Below, in pieces: positions 38,012 through 50,159 of a stretch of 64,000 bases of DNA. The translations under genes were made by a program, and so were the position numbers. The stretch comes from Rhynochetos jubatus (Eukaryota > Chordata > Aves > Eurypygiformes > Rhynochetidae). The stretch covers positions 40,477,665 through 40,541,664 of the forward strand of contig CM050690.1 in NCBI GenBank assembly GCA_027574665.1. Direction: 5' to 3'. The notes under the pieces are model-generated. The model worked only from the letters and a program-made list of their open reading frames with translations, was not told the origin of the DNA and did no database searches. The stretch's first letter is position 1; each line of letters opens with the position of its first letter.

Positions 38012-39010
38012 TGTCCTGGTTTAGGCCCAGACTGTAACTAAGCAGCAGGCAGCCGCTCGCTCACTCCTCCATGCTGTGGAATGGCAGAGAGAAAAGACAA
38101 GGAAAGGCTGATGTGTCGAGACAAGGACGGGGGGATCACTCACCACTTATGGTCACAGCAAAACAGACTCCACTTGGGGAAGGAAGATCAGTTTAATTTG
38201 TTACTAATCAAATCAGAACAGGATAATGAGAGTCAAACCCAAACCTTAAGAACACCTTCCCGCTACCCCTCTCTTCTTCCCTGGCTCAGCTTCACTCCCC
38301 ATTTCTCTACCTCCTCCCCCCAGCAGCGCAGGGAGACAGGGAAAGGGGTTGTGGTCAGTCCATCACACGTTGTTTCTGCCACTCCTTCCTCCTCAGGCGA
38401 GGGATCCTCACACTCTGCCCCTGCTCCAGTGTGGGGTCCCTCCCACGGGAGACAGCCCTCCATGAACTTCTCTAACATAAGTCCTTCCCACAGGCTGCAG
38501 TTCTTCACTAAGCATGGCTCAATTCTGCAGCATATAATCCTTCAGGAACAGCCTGCTGCAGCGTGGGCTTCCCCCAGAGTCAGGGGCTCTTTGGCCACAC
38601 TCCCCTGCTCCAGCGTGGGGTCCTTCCTGGGCTGCAGAGGGGTCTCTGCTCTCCTGTGACCCCCCCATGGTTGCAGGAGCACGGCCTGCCCTCTCATCAT
38701 GGGCTGAGGCTCTGCTCTAGCCACCTCCTCTCCACCTTTCTGCACTGACCTGGGTGTCAGCCTGGTAGTCTGTCTCTCAACCCAGCCCTCTCTCTGCTGC
38801 AGGTTCCCTTTGTTTTCCCTCTCTTAAATGTGTTAGTCACAGAGGTGATGACTGCCTCAGCCTTGGCCAGAGGTGGGTCTGGAGAGGGGAGAACCTGCTC
38901 TGGTTCTTGGAGCAAGGGAAGCTTTCAGCAGCTTCTCACAGGAGCCACCCCTGTACACACTCACACACACGTGCACCCCGCTACCAAAACCCCACTACAT
39001 AAACCCATCA
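38012..39010 (-). mobile_element. Long solo ERV LTR (about 1 kb), - orientation
   Basis: It starts TGTCCTGGTTTAGGCCCAG and ends CCCCACTACATAAACCCATCA. The interior carries the repeated 'ctgctccagcgtggggtcc' type motifs (around 38415-38440 and 38605-38630) typical of a widespread avian ERV LTR. By my knowledge of that family, the transcribed orientation is the minus strand. No clean target-site duplication is visible: agcta lies on the left and gaggc on the right. A 192-aa open frame at 38081-38659 lies wholly inside and has no recognisable domain. A MIR-like fragment abuts the right end. Confidence 0.83.
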
Positions 39011-39080
39011 GAGGCTAAGAAAGTAATTTGCCCAAGACCATGTCAGCGTGCGAACTAGAATATGAATTTTTCCGGTCCCC
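39011..39080 (-). mobile_element. MIR-like SINE remnant next to the 38-kb LTR
   Basis: The sequence aggctaagaaagtaatttgc then ccaagaccatgtcag then cgaactagaatatgaat resembles 'actgaggc..aaagtaacttgcccaaggtca..agagctagaat', the antisense MIR core. It begins exactly at the right end of the LTR, so the LTR may have landed in it. I do not see the matching left half on the other side. Confidence 0.4.
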
Positions 39081-41769
39081 AGCGAGCATCGTGCAGCTTG
39101 CGGGGTTATCCTCAACACTCGGAAGTATGCATGGGATTCTCAGTAACGGGATAGGAAACTACCGAAAGTAGGTTACGGCCTGTCATCAACCCACCCTTTG
39201 CAGGAAAGAGGGCTGAGAAAGGCCAAGCGGAATGTTTAGGTCATTCTGCTTACCTTTGGAGTTTCTCATGCCAGTCCATATTACTTTATAAAAATGCATA
39301 GCTCCTTTTAAGGACTTTTCTGATGTAGTTATTTGAGGAACAAGTAGACATTTTCACATTTCTGAGAGGTTTGTGTGAATTTTTTGGGGGGGTATCTGTA
39401 AAAACCAGAAATCTTGCTAATTAGTTAATCTCCTTCAAAAAGTTACACCATCAAGACTCTCTTTAACTCAGGGAAGAGGAAAAGAAACATGAAACCTGAA
39501 AACTTTTTTTCTCCCCTTATTATAATTTATAATGGCTAAATGGATCCTTTTTGAATGTGTGTAATAAAGCTCACTCTTAGGCTGAAACATTGTATTTCAG
39601 GTTCAAGCTGAACCCAATTTTTAGAGACAACCTGTTAACCTCTAGGCCAAAAAAGGGTATGGTTGTAATGGAAATGCTGATTGAGCCTTAATAAAGCAAC
39701 TCCACCAAATGACAGAGTTTCATCTAGTGTGTGTACATACACTATGTTACTCCTATTGTCTGTACTGTGACACATGAACAAGGCAAAATAACATCAAATA
39801 CAGCAAATGTGTGTCAAATTGGTGCAGGGATTTAAAAAAGGTGGTGAATGTGAGAAAACCTTTTATGGTAAAGTAAAAAAAGAATGCCATTTTGTAAGCT
39901 CTTCTTCTTGCACTACAATTAATTACTGAGTTCATTAATTAATGAACATATTAGAGAAAGAACACCATTACTGACCAGTGGAGACCTGATATATTACTGA
40001 GTCAATAAACTATTGAACATGAAACAGGACCTTTCAGGAGAATTTTTTTCTCATAACCCACAAACACATATATTATTCTTGCACGGTCAGCACTTCTTCA
40101 GTACCCTTATATTTCATATTACTAATTCTTTTAATCACACATACATATAGCAGTGTTTTATAACCTAGCTAATGAGTAATTGGACAGGTGACATTGGGAC
40201 TGAGGCCCTGAAATGTCAGGCATAATAGAACAGGATTTTTTTTTCCCCACAATTTTTTTTAAAGTAAAAGATGGTAAAAGAGTAGATAGTTTAGGCAGGA
40301 GAAATTTCTGGTGTATTCTTGCACCAGAAATTTATCAGAGAAATACAGATTTTAAGTGGATCCATGAACTATAAATGGCTTTAAATTGCTGTGTGGTGCA
40401 GATAAATAAGTAAAGAGATAAAACATTAAAAATAACTGAACCTTTTTCATTGTCAGCAACCAAGGAGTTTAGCTTGGCCAAGCTAAAGTTGAATGTAATT
40501 TTCTTTAAGTCAGTATAGTTAAAGTAATTCTCTTTTTGGTATGGAAAGAGTGTATGTGTGCATGTTAATAGTTTGGAAGGGGCAAGAGCCTTCATAATGC
40601 TTCAGTATCTCAGTGCCATAGGTACCAAGCACCCTTCCCCCACCTTAGCCCCCAGGTAATCATTGATTGCATCTAAATCTATACCGATATCTTTTCCTGG
40701 CAGCTCTGGTAGTTACAGTAGATTGTTAATCTGTGAATGATCAGAATAAGCCTCTCTGTCTCAGAAATCTCCATGCAAATTACATCTAAATGCATGCCAT
40801 AAATTTATTAGTAGCAGTTTGAAGTGCACAGGTCATCTTCTACACTATTTAAAAACATGTGTCTGTTACACATTAAAAAGAGTCTCATTCAATTTATATT
40901 CACTTCTCTGTGGATGTAGCTAGCCCTTGTCAAAGTAAACCTGTGTAATGTTTGAAATAATTTTAAAGAGGGAGATGAGATATTAATAAGGCGTATTGTT
41001 TAAGCAAATTTTAGATCACTGCATGGGACTTGAGTTTTAGCATTGCTGATTTGAAATAGTTTCATCTTTTGCAAAACACAGAAATACATGTTGGCCATAT
41101 AGGGAGTGCTAATACCCAGATAGTGGAGAAAGTGCAAAGGAAAGTTACAGGATGTTTTATGAACCAGTCCTATTCTTGTATCATGATTATTTTATCCTAT
41201 TTTGGGAACACATCAAATCCATAACTTCTTTCTGTAGCAAAGTTCTCTCTTACGTGAACCCCAAAATGGAAATGAGAGTAATCTTTGGATACCATGGGGG
41301 AAAGGGAACAAGATATGTAGTTTTCCCTTTTGTATGCTTTTGTTTCCTCATTTTACTGCTGGTTTTAATCAAGCTGATATGCAGCTCTGTTAAGACATCA
41401 CTGGTAACATTTCCCTTCAGGCAGTTGATGCAAAACCGGGAAATATGTAGAACACCTACAGAATCCTCATCCTACTATTTTTTTTTCCTAAAGGAAATAG
41501 AGAAATTATTTTAAAGACTTTAGGAATGTATTCATCTCCATGGGACAACAGACTATGTTATTATTGAATAAGCATTTTGGTTGTCATAGCTCAGGGGTAC
41601 TGATGTGTGTTTTTGAAAGAAAATTAATCTCTACTTAAAGGAATGACCAACACTTTAAATGTCAGAAGGCTGGGTTTTGCTGTACAGTTAATGCCCTTCC
41701 AGCTCTCACAACAGATTTGTACAAGAAGGAAAAAAGACATTAATATGTGTTTTCTGTTTCTTTTTCCAG
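39081..41769. other. Intronic sequence upstream of the first exon
   Basis: AT-rich DNA holding the 12-bp hairpin at 40302. The 120-aa frame at 41152-41514 ends 255 bp before the exon and is not joined to it. The last 24 bases form the exon's polypyrimidine tract. Confidence 0.75.
40302..40333. other. Perfect 12-bp inverted repeat (hairpin)
   Basis: The left arm aaatttctggtg (40302-40313) and right arm caccagaaattt (40322-40333) are exact reverse complements around the 8-nt loop tattcttg. It is the strongest short hairpin I noticed in the window. It is too short for a canonical pre-miRNA unless pairing continues imperfectly outward, which I do not see. Confidence 0.85.
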
Positions 41770-41872
41770 GCCATCCGCTGTACACTGGTAAATTGCACAT
41801 GTGAATGTTTTCAGCCAGGGAAGATTAACCTGAGAACCTGTGATCAGTGTAAACATGGCTGGGTGGCACATG
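41770..41872 (+). CDS. BNC2: BNC2 internal coding exon (Cys/His-rich N-terminal segment)
   Basis: The 103-bp exon encodes 34 residues plus the first base of the next codon. It opens [20 protein letters not shown] and continues through [12 protein letters not shown] recognise this as basonuclin 2. The paralogue BNC1 differs here (for example a shorter spacing after the first Cys and KINHRQ instead of KINLRT). The acceptor is a clean polypyrimidine tract ending ccag at 41769, and the donor is ATG|gtaaga at 41873. The exon starts in phase 0 and ends in phase 1, which fits the next exon exactly. Cysteines fall at exon residues 4, 9, 11, 13, 24 and 27 and histidines at 29 and 34, a pattern that could bind zinc (inference). 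BNC2 is a nuclear DNA/RNA-associated zinc-finger protein with roles in craniofacial, germ-line, mesenchymal and pigment-related development (family knowledge). The start codon lies in an upstream exon that I did not find here. Confidence 0.95.
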
Positions 41873-42539
41873 GTAAGAAATGCCTGTTCCGGGTTTGTCT
41901 TCTCTAGTTTGTCCATCTTTCACAGTGTCTTTACTGGCAGCTGGAGAGATATAACTAGTAGCGATTCCTATTTGTCTGTATATGCATGTGCGTGCACTCT
42001 GGGTTTGTGCGTGTGTATGCATCCACATACTTTTTTTACAGCAAGTTCTAGGATGGAAAAGTGAGGGTCTGTTATTCTGGCAATAGTTTCAAGTTTCAGT
42101 GGAGTTCAGTAGCTTGTGTACAGCTCAGAATATTCTGGCTTCCAGGAAATAATGTAGTTCTAGCAGGGCTTAGCAGAAAGGCAAAAAGTTTACAGTATGG
42201 TCGCGCAGCAGAGTTTGAATTGCAAAGAACATCAGCCAATAAGTCACTGAGCCTAATGCAAATTCAAACATACCAATGTCAGAGCTTGGATGTCAGAATG
42301 AAATGTGTGTATCCTAAATGGCTCAACAAAAGTGTGCATATGTGATGTGTGAGTTGAACCTCTCTTTCCATGTTATAGTAGCTAAAAAAAGAAAGGAGGG
42401 ATTATAATGCCCAGATCTTATATAAAGGCATCAAAACACACTTACAGACCTTCCATTTTATTTATGCTTTGCTATTTTCTGTGTTTGGTGGGTTTTTTTA
42501 TTGACAGCCTCCATTAAGCTATGCATGAGGGAAAAAGAG

Positions 42540-42557
42540 AGAGCTGTATACAGCTCT
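42540..42557. other. 18-bp perfect palindrome
   Basis: agagctgtatacagctct equals its own reverse complement. A further partial copy (gagctctagagctgtat) follows at 42560-42576, giving a local cluster of agagctgta arms. Confidence 0.85.
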
Positions 42558-42611
42558 TGAGCTCTAGAGCTGTATTAGAAGCCAAATAAGGAGACCTAAA
42601 ATGGTTTAATG

Positions 42612-42627
42612 AAAAAAAAAAAAAAAA
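42612..42627. repeat. Poly(A) tract, A16
   Basis: Homopolymer followed by A-rich sequence (ccaaaagaaaaggataaaaa). No SINE body precedes it. Confidence 0.93.
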
Positions 42628-43675
42628 GGACCAAAAGAAAAGGATAAAAAAGAGAAAAATTAGTATGCTTGCTGAAGAAACTAGTGTTGGAGATTTATTT
42701 TCCTGGTCTACACTACTGTCACCTAAGCAAGCCCAGTCTTCACTCCCCACTTCTGCCAGGCGTTCAGTGGGTTATATTCTATAAATTTTATTTTATTTTT
42801 ATGTGATCTGGGGTGGAAGCTTAGTACTTGCCTCCTAAGATGCACTTGGTCTCTGTTTATTTAGTTCATGTCTGTTGTATTTGTGCCGGAGCATGCTGAC
42901 ATATATCAAGCGTGAAAGCTGGACAAATTCAACAGCACAGGTTGACAGAGAAGTTTTTAAAACATTCACATACATGGAAAAGAAAGCAGGAATGCAGGTG
43001 CCATGCAGTCCTGTCTCAATTCATAATAATATATATACAGCCTTCCTAGAAATACTCTACCACTACCAATCTGGTAGCCTGCTGCAGATTTATTATATAC
43101 TAGATTCTCTAGGAACAGCTTATTTTCACTCCTCTTAGTTCCCAGAAAGATATCTTCAGTCACAGTATAACCAGACTCATTTCTTGGAAGGAATGCTAAA
43201 CCTCACAAAATTCCTACAGTTCAGGCATGGTTCAGGCTTTGTGTAGAATCAGCATCTGAGATTTTGCTGATCCACAGGTAGGGAAGACTTGTCTAGCTGT
43301 TTTCCAGGGTGTCCTCCTATTGAGTAACAGAAATTAGGAGTCTAGCACTTAGATGCCAGCATATGGGCCACCTGTGTTTTATTTTATTCAGTACATCTTA
43401 GAAGAGTGTGATCAGATTTTCCTGTTAAATTCTTCCATGTGAGGTGGTTGAATTCAAAATCAGACAGTAATTTGAGATTACCACAGTGTGTATAATATAC
43501 GTGTCCCTGTTTTACAGATCCAGCTGAAAGGTGAATGTGATTATCAGGGATACACCTCCTGCTCCCGTACCTGAGTGCTTAACGTTACAAATAGAAAACT
43601 TAATACAGCTATATATTATTAAAAAGTGTTTGTTTTACTACAGCACCAAGTGAAAAATGCTCTGATTTGGGTTGG

Positions 43676-43692
43676 TTTTTTTTTTTTTTTTT
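43676..43692. repeat. Poly(T) tract, T17
   Basis: Homopolymer in the 17-kb intron, preceded by gggttgg. Confidence 0.93.
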
Positions 43693-45815
43693 AATACTTT
43701 GTGTACATTCATCTGGAGTATTTACATTTTATGGCAGAGAGAGACAAGTCAGATGTATGTTTCATATACATACTCAAAGCACAGGCTTATAAATTACTTC
43801 CTGCAGGCCATGGTGCATCTGCTTCAATTCTTGGTCTTAGCTGTATTTCCAGGATTTTGAGGGCAGCATTCAGGAGACTGATCAATTCATTGCACTTTAG
43901 AGCCTGGATTTTAGAATGACTGAATCAGGTTGCTGTCCTGAAGGGATTTTCTTTAAACCGTTAGCATACTACTTTCAGAAGTTGTTCCTTGAATGCAAAT
44001 AGTATTTCCTGCTGCTTTAATTAAAGAGTTGCCTTCTGATTTTTATTAATGAATTTCAACTCAGCTCCTTGACACATGATATAGTGCTGTACTGAATGTC
44101 ATTATCAAAGAATAGGTGTTTCCAACAGGAAGTACCGTGCTTATTCAGTTCTGATAACCTAGAATCATAATGAACTGAATGTATCAAAAATAGCTTAGAA
44201 CTGCAGTCATGCTACACTTGACTAATCTGTGCAGAGTTAATTTGTGCTATTAACTGCCATTTAAAATGTTGGAATTCTTGGAGTGAGGAGGAAAAGGCAT
44301 ACAGCCACCACAGTATTGTTGCACTTAGCAACTGCTGGCCTGTTTCCTTTTTGCCTGCTTCCATTGTCTTTCCCATGTTTTTCCTTGCTCACCTAAAATG
44401 AGCCGCACGCATCTTGAAAGGAAAGGTTTCCTACAGGTCCAATTTCTTCTGTCTGGAGATGCCAAAAGTAGGATTGTCAATATATGAACAGATTCATCAG
44501 AGGAGTTCTTTTGTGGCAAGGTGAATGTTTCTGTTGGCAAAAGTTCATCATATTGAGTTTTGACCCTGCACCCTTGTGCTACACTGGTAATCCTACCATC
44601 AGTGTTTTTAAGGCTGAAGTCAAAAGCTGCGTAGAGTGCAGCAGTTCTTTCTAGTACTGCCGTGCATAATGGAGAACGGGTTATTGCTGATGTGAAGCTC
44701 TGGATACTTTAAGGGATTTGGATAACTAGACTGCTTTAATTTGTTTTCAGCTGAAGCCTGGCTTTCATATTGTCAACTTGGGTGGGAATTTATTTTCTAA
44801 AACAAAACATAAATGGTTTAAATTTGATAAGACTTTTCCTAGGCCTCAAGCAGGCAAACAGATAACAGTTAGGTATTTTTCCTTCTATTTTTTTAATGGT
44901 TAAGATACTTTTTATAGTCCATATGGTGAAAAATAAAATCTTATTAAAATCTTAATAGTCGATTTTTGTAAGGAGAATATATTTTAACACAGGCAATTGC
45001 TATTTTGTTACTTTTAAATAATGTAGGAGTAAGATGACTACAAAAAATGAAGACTTTCTTTGAGTGCTTGAATTGGTTTCTTCTCCTGACATTTTTGTTA
45101 TATTAGAAGTAACATATTGTACTATGAAGATAGTCATGACATTTTACTAGCTTTAGCACAAAAATCACTTACTTAGACTTTATTGGAAATAATAAAAAAA
45201 CCCTACTTCATTTGCCACCCACTTCCCCTAGCAGAGGTATCTTAGCCTATGAGGGAAGAAATTAAACCAGTCTGCAGTATAAAGATGTTGATTTCCTTGA
45301 CTTTGCATTTTGCCTTGTATGCATGTCATTGATGTCAGAATAACAATAATAGCATACTGCTAGCAGAAGTACTCTTGTTATACCTAGTCCAACAGACCAA
45401 AAGACCCAGTGCAGTATCAATGGAAAATACAGTCTACTGTCTCTCGTAACACACCTTGGTGTGCCAAGGTGACATATGTCATAGTGGAGTAAAGCTATTA
45501 TTTGACATTCATTCTATTTATTTTTATTTCAATACCTCAAACTTCACAGTGATTTTAAAAAAACACAGTATAATAATATTATTAAGTTTGTCTGAAATCA
45601 TTGTCACCTTGTTTCAAAGAGAGTCAGAAAATTAGGAATACTAGTTCTCTGTCTTGCCCTCAAACCTATTGCTGTAGAACTCAGATAGCAGCAGTGTGTT
45701 TTTCAGATGTTTTTCATATACTGTACGTCTTTGGACTAGCTGAATTTCACACTGTTCAATCTACTCTAGGAAATGAAGTGTACTGTGAACATTTTTGCTG
45801 TCTTCCTTTTTTATC

Positions 45816-45836
45816 TTTTTTTTTTTTTTTTTTTTT
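45816..45836. repeat. Poly(T) tract, T21
   Basis: Followed by ctctcag, so it mimics a strong splice acceptor at 45842. The frame after it stays open to 46032, but the translation matches nothing I recognise. Confidence 0.93.
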
Positions 45837-48575
45837 CTCTCAGAGAAAGCTGATCCTTAGTCCTCTAGTGATCTTTGATGTCTTTCCATCTGCATCATGC
45901 CAGTCGGCACAACTCAGGGCCAGGCTATTTAAAGTAGGCTTTAATACCTCTCTGAGGTATGATGAGGCCACATACAGACCCATCTCCAGTCCAAGACTTG
46001 GCCAGGCCTTTCAACTCGTAGCTTTGAGATAAAGTTCTTTTCGGTTTTAATGAAAAGAACATTAACTAGTAGATTTTGGCACACAGGATAAATCCATTAC
46101 TCTTACTCAGTTTAAAAGCTGCCATCCGGTGAATGCTCATGGTCAGAGTTTTGCCATGTGGGTTACACTTTCACCTTATGAAAGAAGTTTTCTGCTGCCG
46201 GTATTTATATAAAACGCATGTACTAGCTTGTTCTAAATGGGTCTAACAATGAAAGCAACCACCTCCACTAGAAAATGGAGAATGCTGTGTCACCAAGTCA
46301 GGTGCATGACATGCCTGTGACTTCTTCATTCAGAATGATTGAATTTTCTGAATGCCTGCATGGTAGTTCGTGAAACTGTCAGGTAAAAGAAACATGAAGG
46401 GAGAACAAAAGAAAGGATGGACAGGTGTAAATAAATAAGGAAAAGAAGAATGCTGTGAAAATTTCAGAAATTGCACTTTACTCTGAAGTTGTTGAAAGAA
46501 CTTGGTCCAGGAAGATGGTTTAGATTTTAAATGTGAGCTGCATGGGAATGAGGCAGGAAGGAAGAGGGGTGCTATGTTGAAATAAGTATCAGTAGCAAAA
46601 TCTGTCTCAATCTAAAACTGTTAAGTGAAAAAAATTCAGGTTTGTGAAATCAAAGGTAACCAAACCAACCGAATCAAACCAAACCACATCAGGTCTTAGA
46701 GTCACTCTAAAAGTTGGCAGAACTGTGATGTTGTTCTTTACTTAAAAATGGAGATAGCAGAGAATAAATACTAAGACAGGAAAGGAGAAATGCAATCATA
46801 TTATTACAATTTACTGGTAAAAAAATTGGTTTATTTTTGTATTGATCCACAGGATATTAAAAGTAATCAGAATCTTAGCATACATGTTTCCTTCTATTAG
46901 GTTTATTTAAATCTTTAAAGTTCTTTAAAATTATTTGAGAACATCATAGGTTTCATTTTTTCAGTTACACAGAAATTTTTAGCAAAGTAATTATCTGCAG
47001 TTCATTGATAACTAAGGCTAGCTATGCATGACTTCTAAAGTAAAACTGTTCTAGATCTGGTCTGGCTTTTCATGTCTTTTACTGATGAAATAATTTTAAC
47101 CCGTCTGTTATAAGTTCCTTTTGACCCTGAAGGTTGAGGCATATTTTTTCATTACTCAGTTGCTTGAGGGACTTTACCTGATTAACATTTATTGCTGGTA
47201 AACACTTTTTTAAGTCCACCCTTCTGCCTATGCCATGCCTTTTCGCTTCCCTTCAGTAGCAATTCCCAAAGTGGCCAATGCAGCACAGAGAGGATGCACT
47301 CTGTTATCTTGTGGGTACTCTGGCCCAGTGTCTGGTTTTAAAGCCTGCCACATTGGTAGGAATGATGTGATGTAGTGTTTGCTTTCTGTTGCTCCGGGAT
47401 CACCCTTAATGCAAGTCAAGCTGAGGTAAAAGCAAATGAGAATATCCAAGCATTAGGGCATCCAAGAAAAATAAAATCATTTCAGAGGTTTATAAGACAC
47501 AAGTGACAGAAGGAAATAATGCTTCGTTGCCCCAAGATCAAATAAAAAGTCTTCCTTTTCCATCCTTGTATTTAGATGATACTTACATAACCATATGGTG
47601 AAGAGTTTAGTGCTCATGCAGATTTGACATCCTCAGGTGTAGTAAGATTTTCCCTGGGGGTGAACCACAGGCTCTAACTTACATATGTTCACACTCATGC
47701 GTCCTTGGATTTCCCTGGGGGTCCATTCAGATTAAAATCTTTTTTCTTTTCTTTCCTGCCACCCCCAAGACATCTTAACACAGTCAGGAAGAGATTAGAC
47801 CTTTCTCCCTCTCCCCAAGTTTATTGGTTTACGGCCCTGTATTTGAAAACACCAGTGTCCCTTGGACCTGGCCAGGTGAGATTATCCCTGACCAGACGTC
47901 AAGCAATCACCTAAGGATTGCTCCAGTGCCTGGTAAGCCCTAAACAGACCATGACCCATTCTGAAGCATGGTGCTCTTTTCTTCTGGGTTGAGCTATATT
48001 CATATCTCAAAGTGAAGCTTTTTCTCACTGTGAATGTTTTATTACCTGAAAAACTTAATTTACTAATCACGCTTTGTATTCCCGCAGAACTAGCATTAAT
48101 ACGATCAAATACTTACTGTCAACTCTGAAATACATATAGAGGCCACTTTTATAGCTATGCTCTCCCTTGACTAGTTATAAAATGCCTGGAGAGGTTTAGA
48201 CTAAAGTTATTGCAAAAGTACAAGATATTGTAATTTGGTGCCCTTCATTACTGAATTTACATTTTACAGAGAAGGCTTCATCCCAGTTAGTACACCCAAT
48301 ACGACAGGGAAAAAATGCTAAGAGATGTCTTAATCTCTCTTAAGGAAAGAATCCAGTATGGAAAAAAAATGGTATCTGCAAGATGGAGCAATAAAAACAA
48401 TGTTCTTTTTTAATTACCACTTAGAATTCCGGTTTAGACATAGTAGAAACATAGTAACATCTTTTTGGAAAGATAGTGAGTGAAACCTTTGATCTTGCCC
48501 CCTTAAGTGTGGTGATAGGAAGTTCACTACATGGCATAGCTTCAGATAGAAGCAAAAGGGTGTCTGGTAGTTGCT

Positions 48576-48623
48576 GCTTAATTCCCAAATGAGCTGGATG
48601 CTTAATTTCCGAATGAGCAGGAT
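48576..48623. repeat. Tandem duplication, 24 bp x 2
   Basis: Copy 1 is gcttaattcccaaatgagct+ggat; copy 2 is gcttaatttccgaatgagca+ggat. Three substitutions separate the copies, and a partial third copy may start at gcatcc. Confidence 0.9.
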
Positions 48624-49110
48624 GCATCCTGTGGGACCTGAGAGTGCAGATCACCAGTGGATTTCTGGGGCAGCAGTGGTAGATTTCTGCAACATGCATC
48701 CACAGTTCTCCAGGATGTTTGGTGACAGTACCTGCTTACTTCTCTTTTTTAACACCTATGCTGTTGCACATGAATTGCTGTGATGTGCTAACCACTTTAT
48801 CATTTTATTACACTTTATTACATCATAAATTTTTATATCTTCTTAACGATCCTACAAGAAGCTTAATTGTTTATAGGAACATCTTAATTAACTAGAGTTC
48901 ACTAGGTTAAGCAGAACACAAATTGAAAGAGCTCTAAATGAAACAAACCCTACCACTCCATTCCATACAGCTTCATAAGGTTAAAATGGGATTTGACTGC
49001 AAGAATAAAAAATTAATACTGCTTTCAGATGTTACAAAATAACGATAATGCCATGGGTAACTTTACCTCAGCTTTCTGTTTTGCAAATGTGAAATTCAGT
49101 GGAAAAAAGC

Positions 49111-49133
49111 TTTTTTTTTTTTTTTTTTTTTTT
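49111..49133. repeat. Poly(T) tract, T23
   Basis: The longest T run in the window, preceded by ggaaaaaagc. Confidence 0.95.
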
Positions 49134-49589
49134 ACCTATTCGGAAAAAAATCAGTTTGAGCTGTAGCATTATGAGGAAACCTGCCTCAGATTAATTTAGC
49201 AGACAATAGTGTTACTTTGTTATCCCATTTCCGTCTGGATTTTAGAAGTAGAAAAGATAATACAGGAAGTGTAACCTGAGTCTCAAAGACGTGACTAATT
49301 ATATTCTAATTGATTACAGCCAATTTTTCTGAAGTATATTTAGCAGGAGCTGTGTGAAATGGTCACAGTACATGAATTAGTGTGGGAAAGGTTGATGTTT
49401 ATGAATGGCAGAACTAGCTGTGTGAACCAGTCTTCCCAGGGTCTGAACATCTTCGGCTGTAAGCAACTTCAGGACAGCAGGTTTTCCTGGGAAAACTGGG
49501 GTGGTTTAGCACACATGGGAGAGCATTTCGTAGGCTTAAACCAGAGTTGCAGCCCAGACTGAAACACCACCATGGTCTTGGCTCGCCTT

Positions 49590-49840
49590 TGTGAAATGCC
49601 TCTACAACACTACTCCATTCAAACCGAATGATATTAACAGGAGGGCAGTGGCTGTTGCACTTTCATTACAGATTTCAAGGCTGCTAAAAGATGGAATAGT
49701 TTGCCTGGAGAAGTGGTGGAATTCCTCACACTGTAAATATCAAACACTCAGCTTGACAAGGTCAGAGATAACCTAATCTGAGGCCCTGCTGTCAATAGAA
49801 GGCTTCACCAGAATATCTGCAGAAATCCCTTCCAAGATAG
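49590..49840 (+). mobile_element. Ancient, decayed CR1-like LINE 3' fragment
   Basis: Blocks such as gctaaaagatggaatagttt, gcctggagaagtggtggaat and agaaatcccttccaagatag occur in the order and spacing of a CR1 3' region ('ggaatagg-ttgcctggag-aagtggtggaatt ... cccttccaa'). The match is much weaker than for the other copies, so this may be an old CR1 lineage predating birds. The boundaries are soft, and the left part to about 49670 is least certain. Confidence 0.55.
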
Positions 49841-50159
49841 ACTTTTTGTGAATCTGTGAATTGTAGTTAAGGGAATTTGAGGGACATCTGAATTAAGATG
49901 TAAATCCTTCAAACAGACCATGATCCAGAACTCCCAAATGTCCTTCTGTCTCACTGTGTATAGTATGTCAACCAGATGGTATTAGGACCATTAAGATACA
50001 TATTAACTCCTGTCTCATCATTATTAATGGAGAGAATATATTTAAGAAGGTGTTAATGGCTGATAGGAAGGAGATATTTGGCTTTGGAGACAAGAGATAG
50101 GAAAGATAAAAGATAAATTACTAGTCAAGGTAATAGAAGGAAATATATTAATTTAGTGG

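Larger units (their letters stand above)
1..41769 (+). other. BNC2: Upstream intronic sequence of BNC2
   Basis: This is the sequence before the first recognised exon. It runs to the acceptor at 41769 and enters the exon in phase 0. I looked for the expected preceding BNC2 coding exon, which should end just before the Ala-Ile-Arg codons, and found no convincing candidate. BNC2 introns are known to be very long, so the preceding exon probably lies left of the window. An alternative non-coding first exon within this stretch cannot be excluded. Confidence 0.8.
41873..49589. other. Intronic sequence, simple repeats only
   Basis: AT-rich DNA with an 18-bp palindrome, A and T tracts, a 24-bp tandem duplication and a small hairpin caccttgg-tgtg-ccaaggtg at 45452-45471. 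No coding frame or named repeat is seen. Confidence 0.7.

Noticed and set aside
38081-38659. 192-codon open frame, the longest in the window
   Set aside because: It lies entirely inside the solo LTR at 38012-39010. The reading is a by-product of GC-rich LTR sequence and matches no retroviral protein.
45842-46032. Possible exon after a T21-ctctcag acceptor-like site
   Set aside because: The open reading has no homology to basonuclin and no good donor, and the acceptor look-alike comes from a homopolymer.
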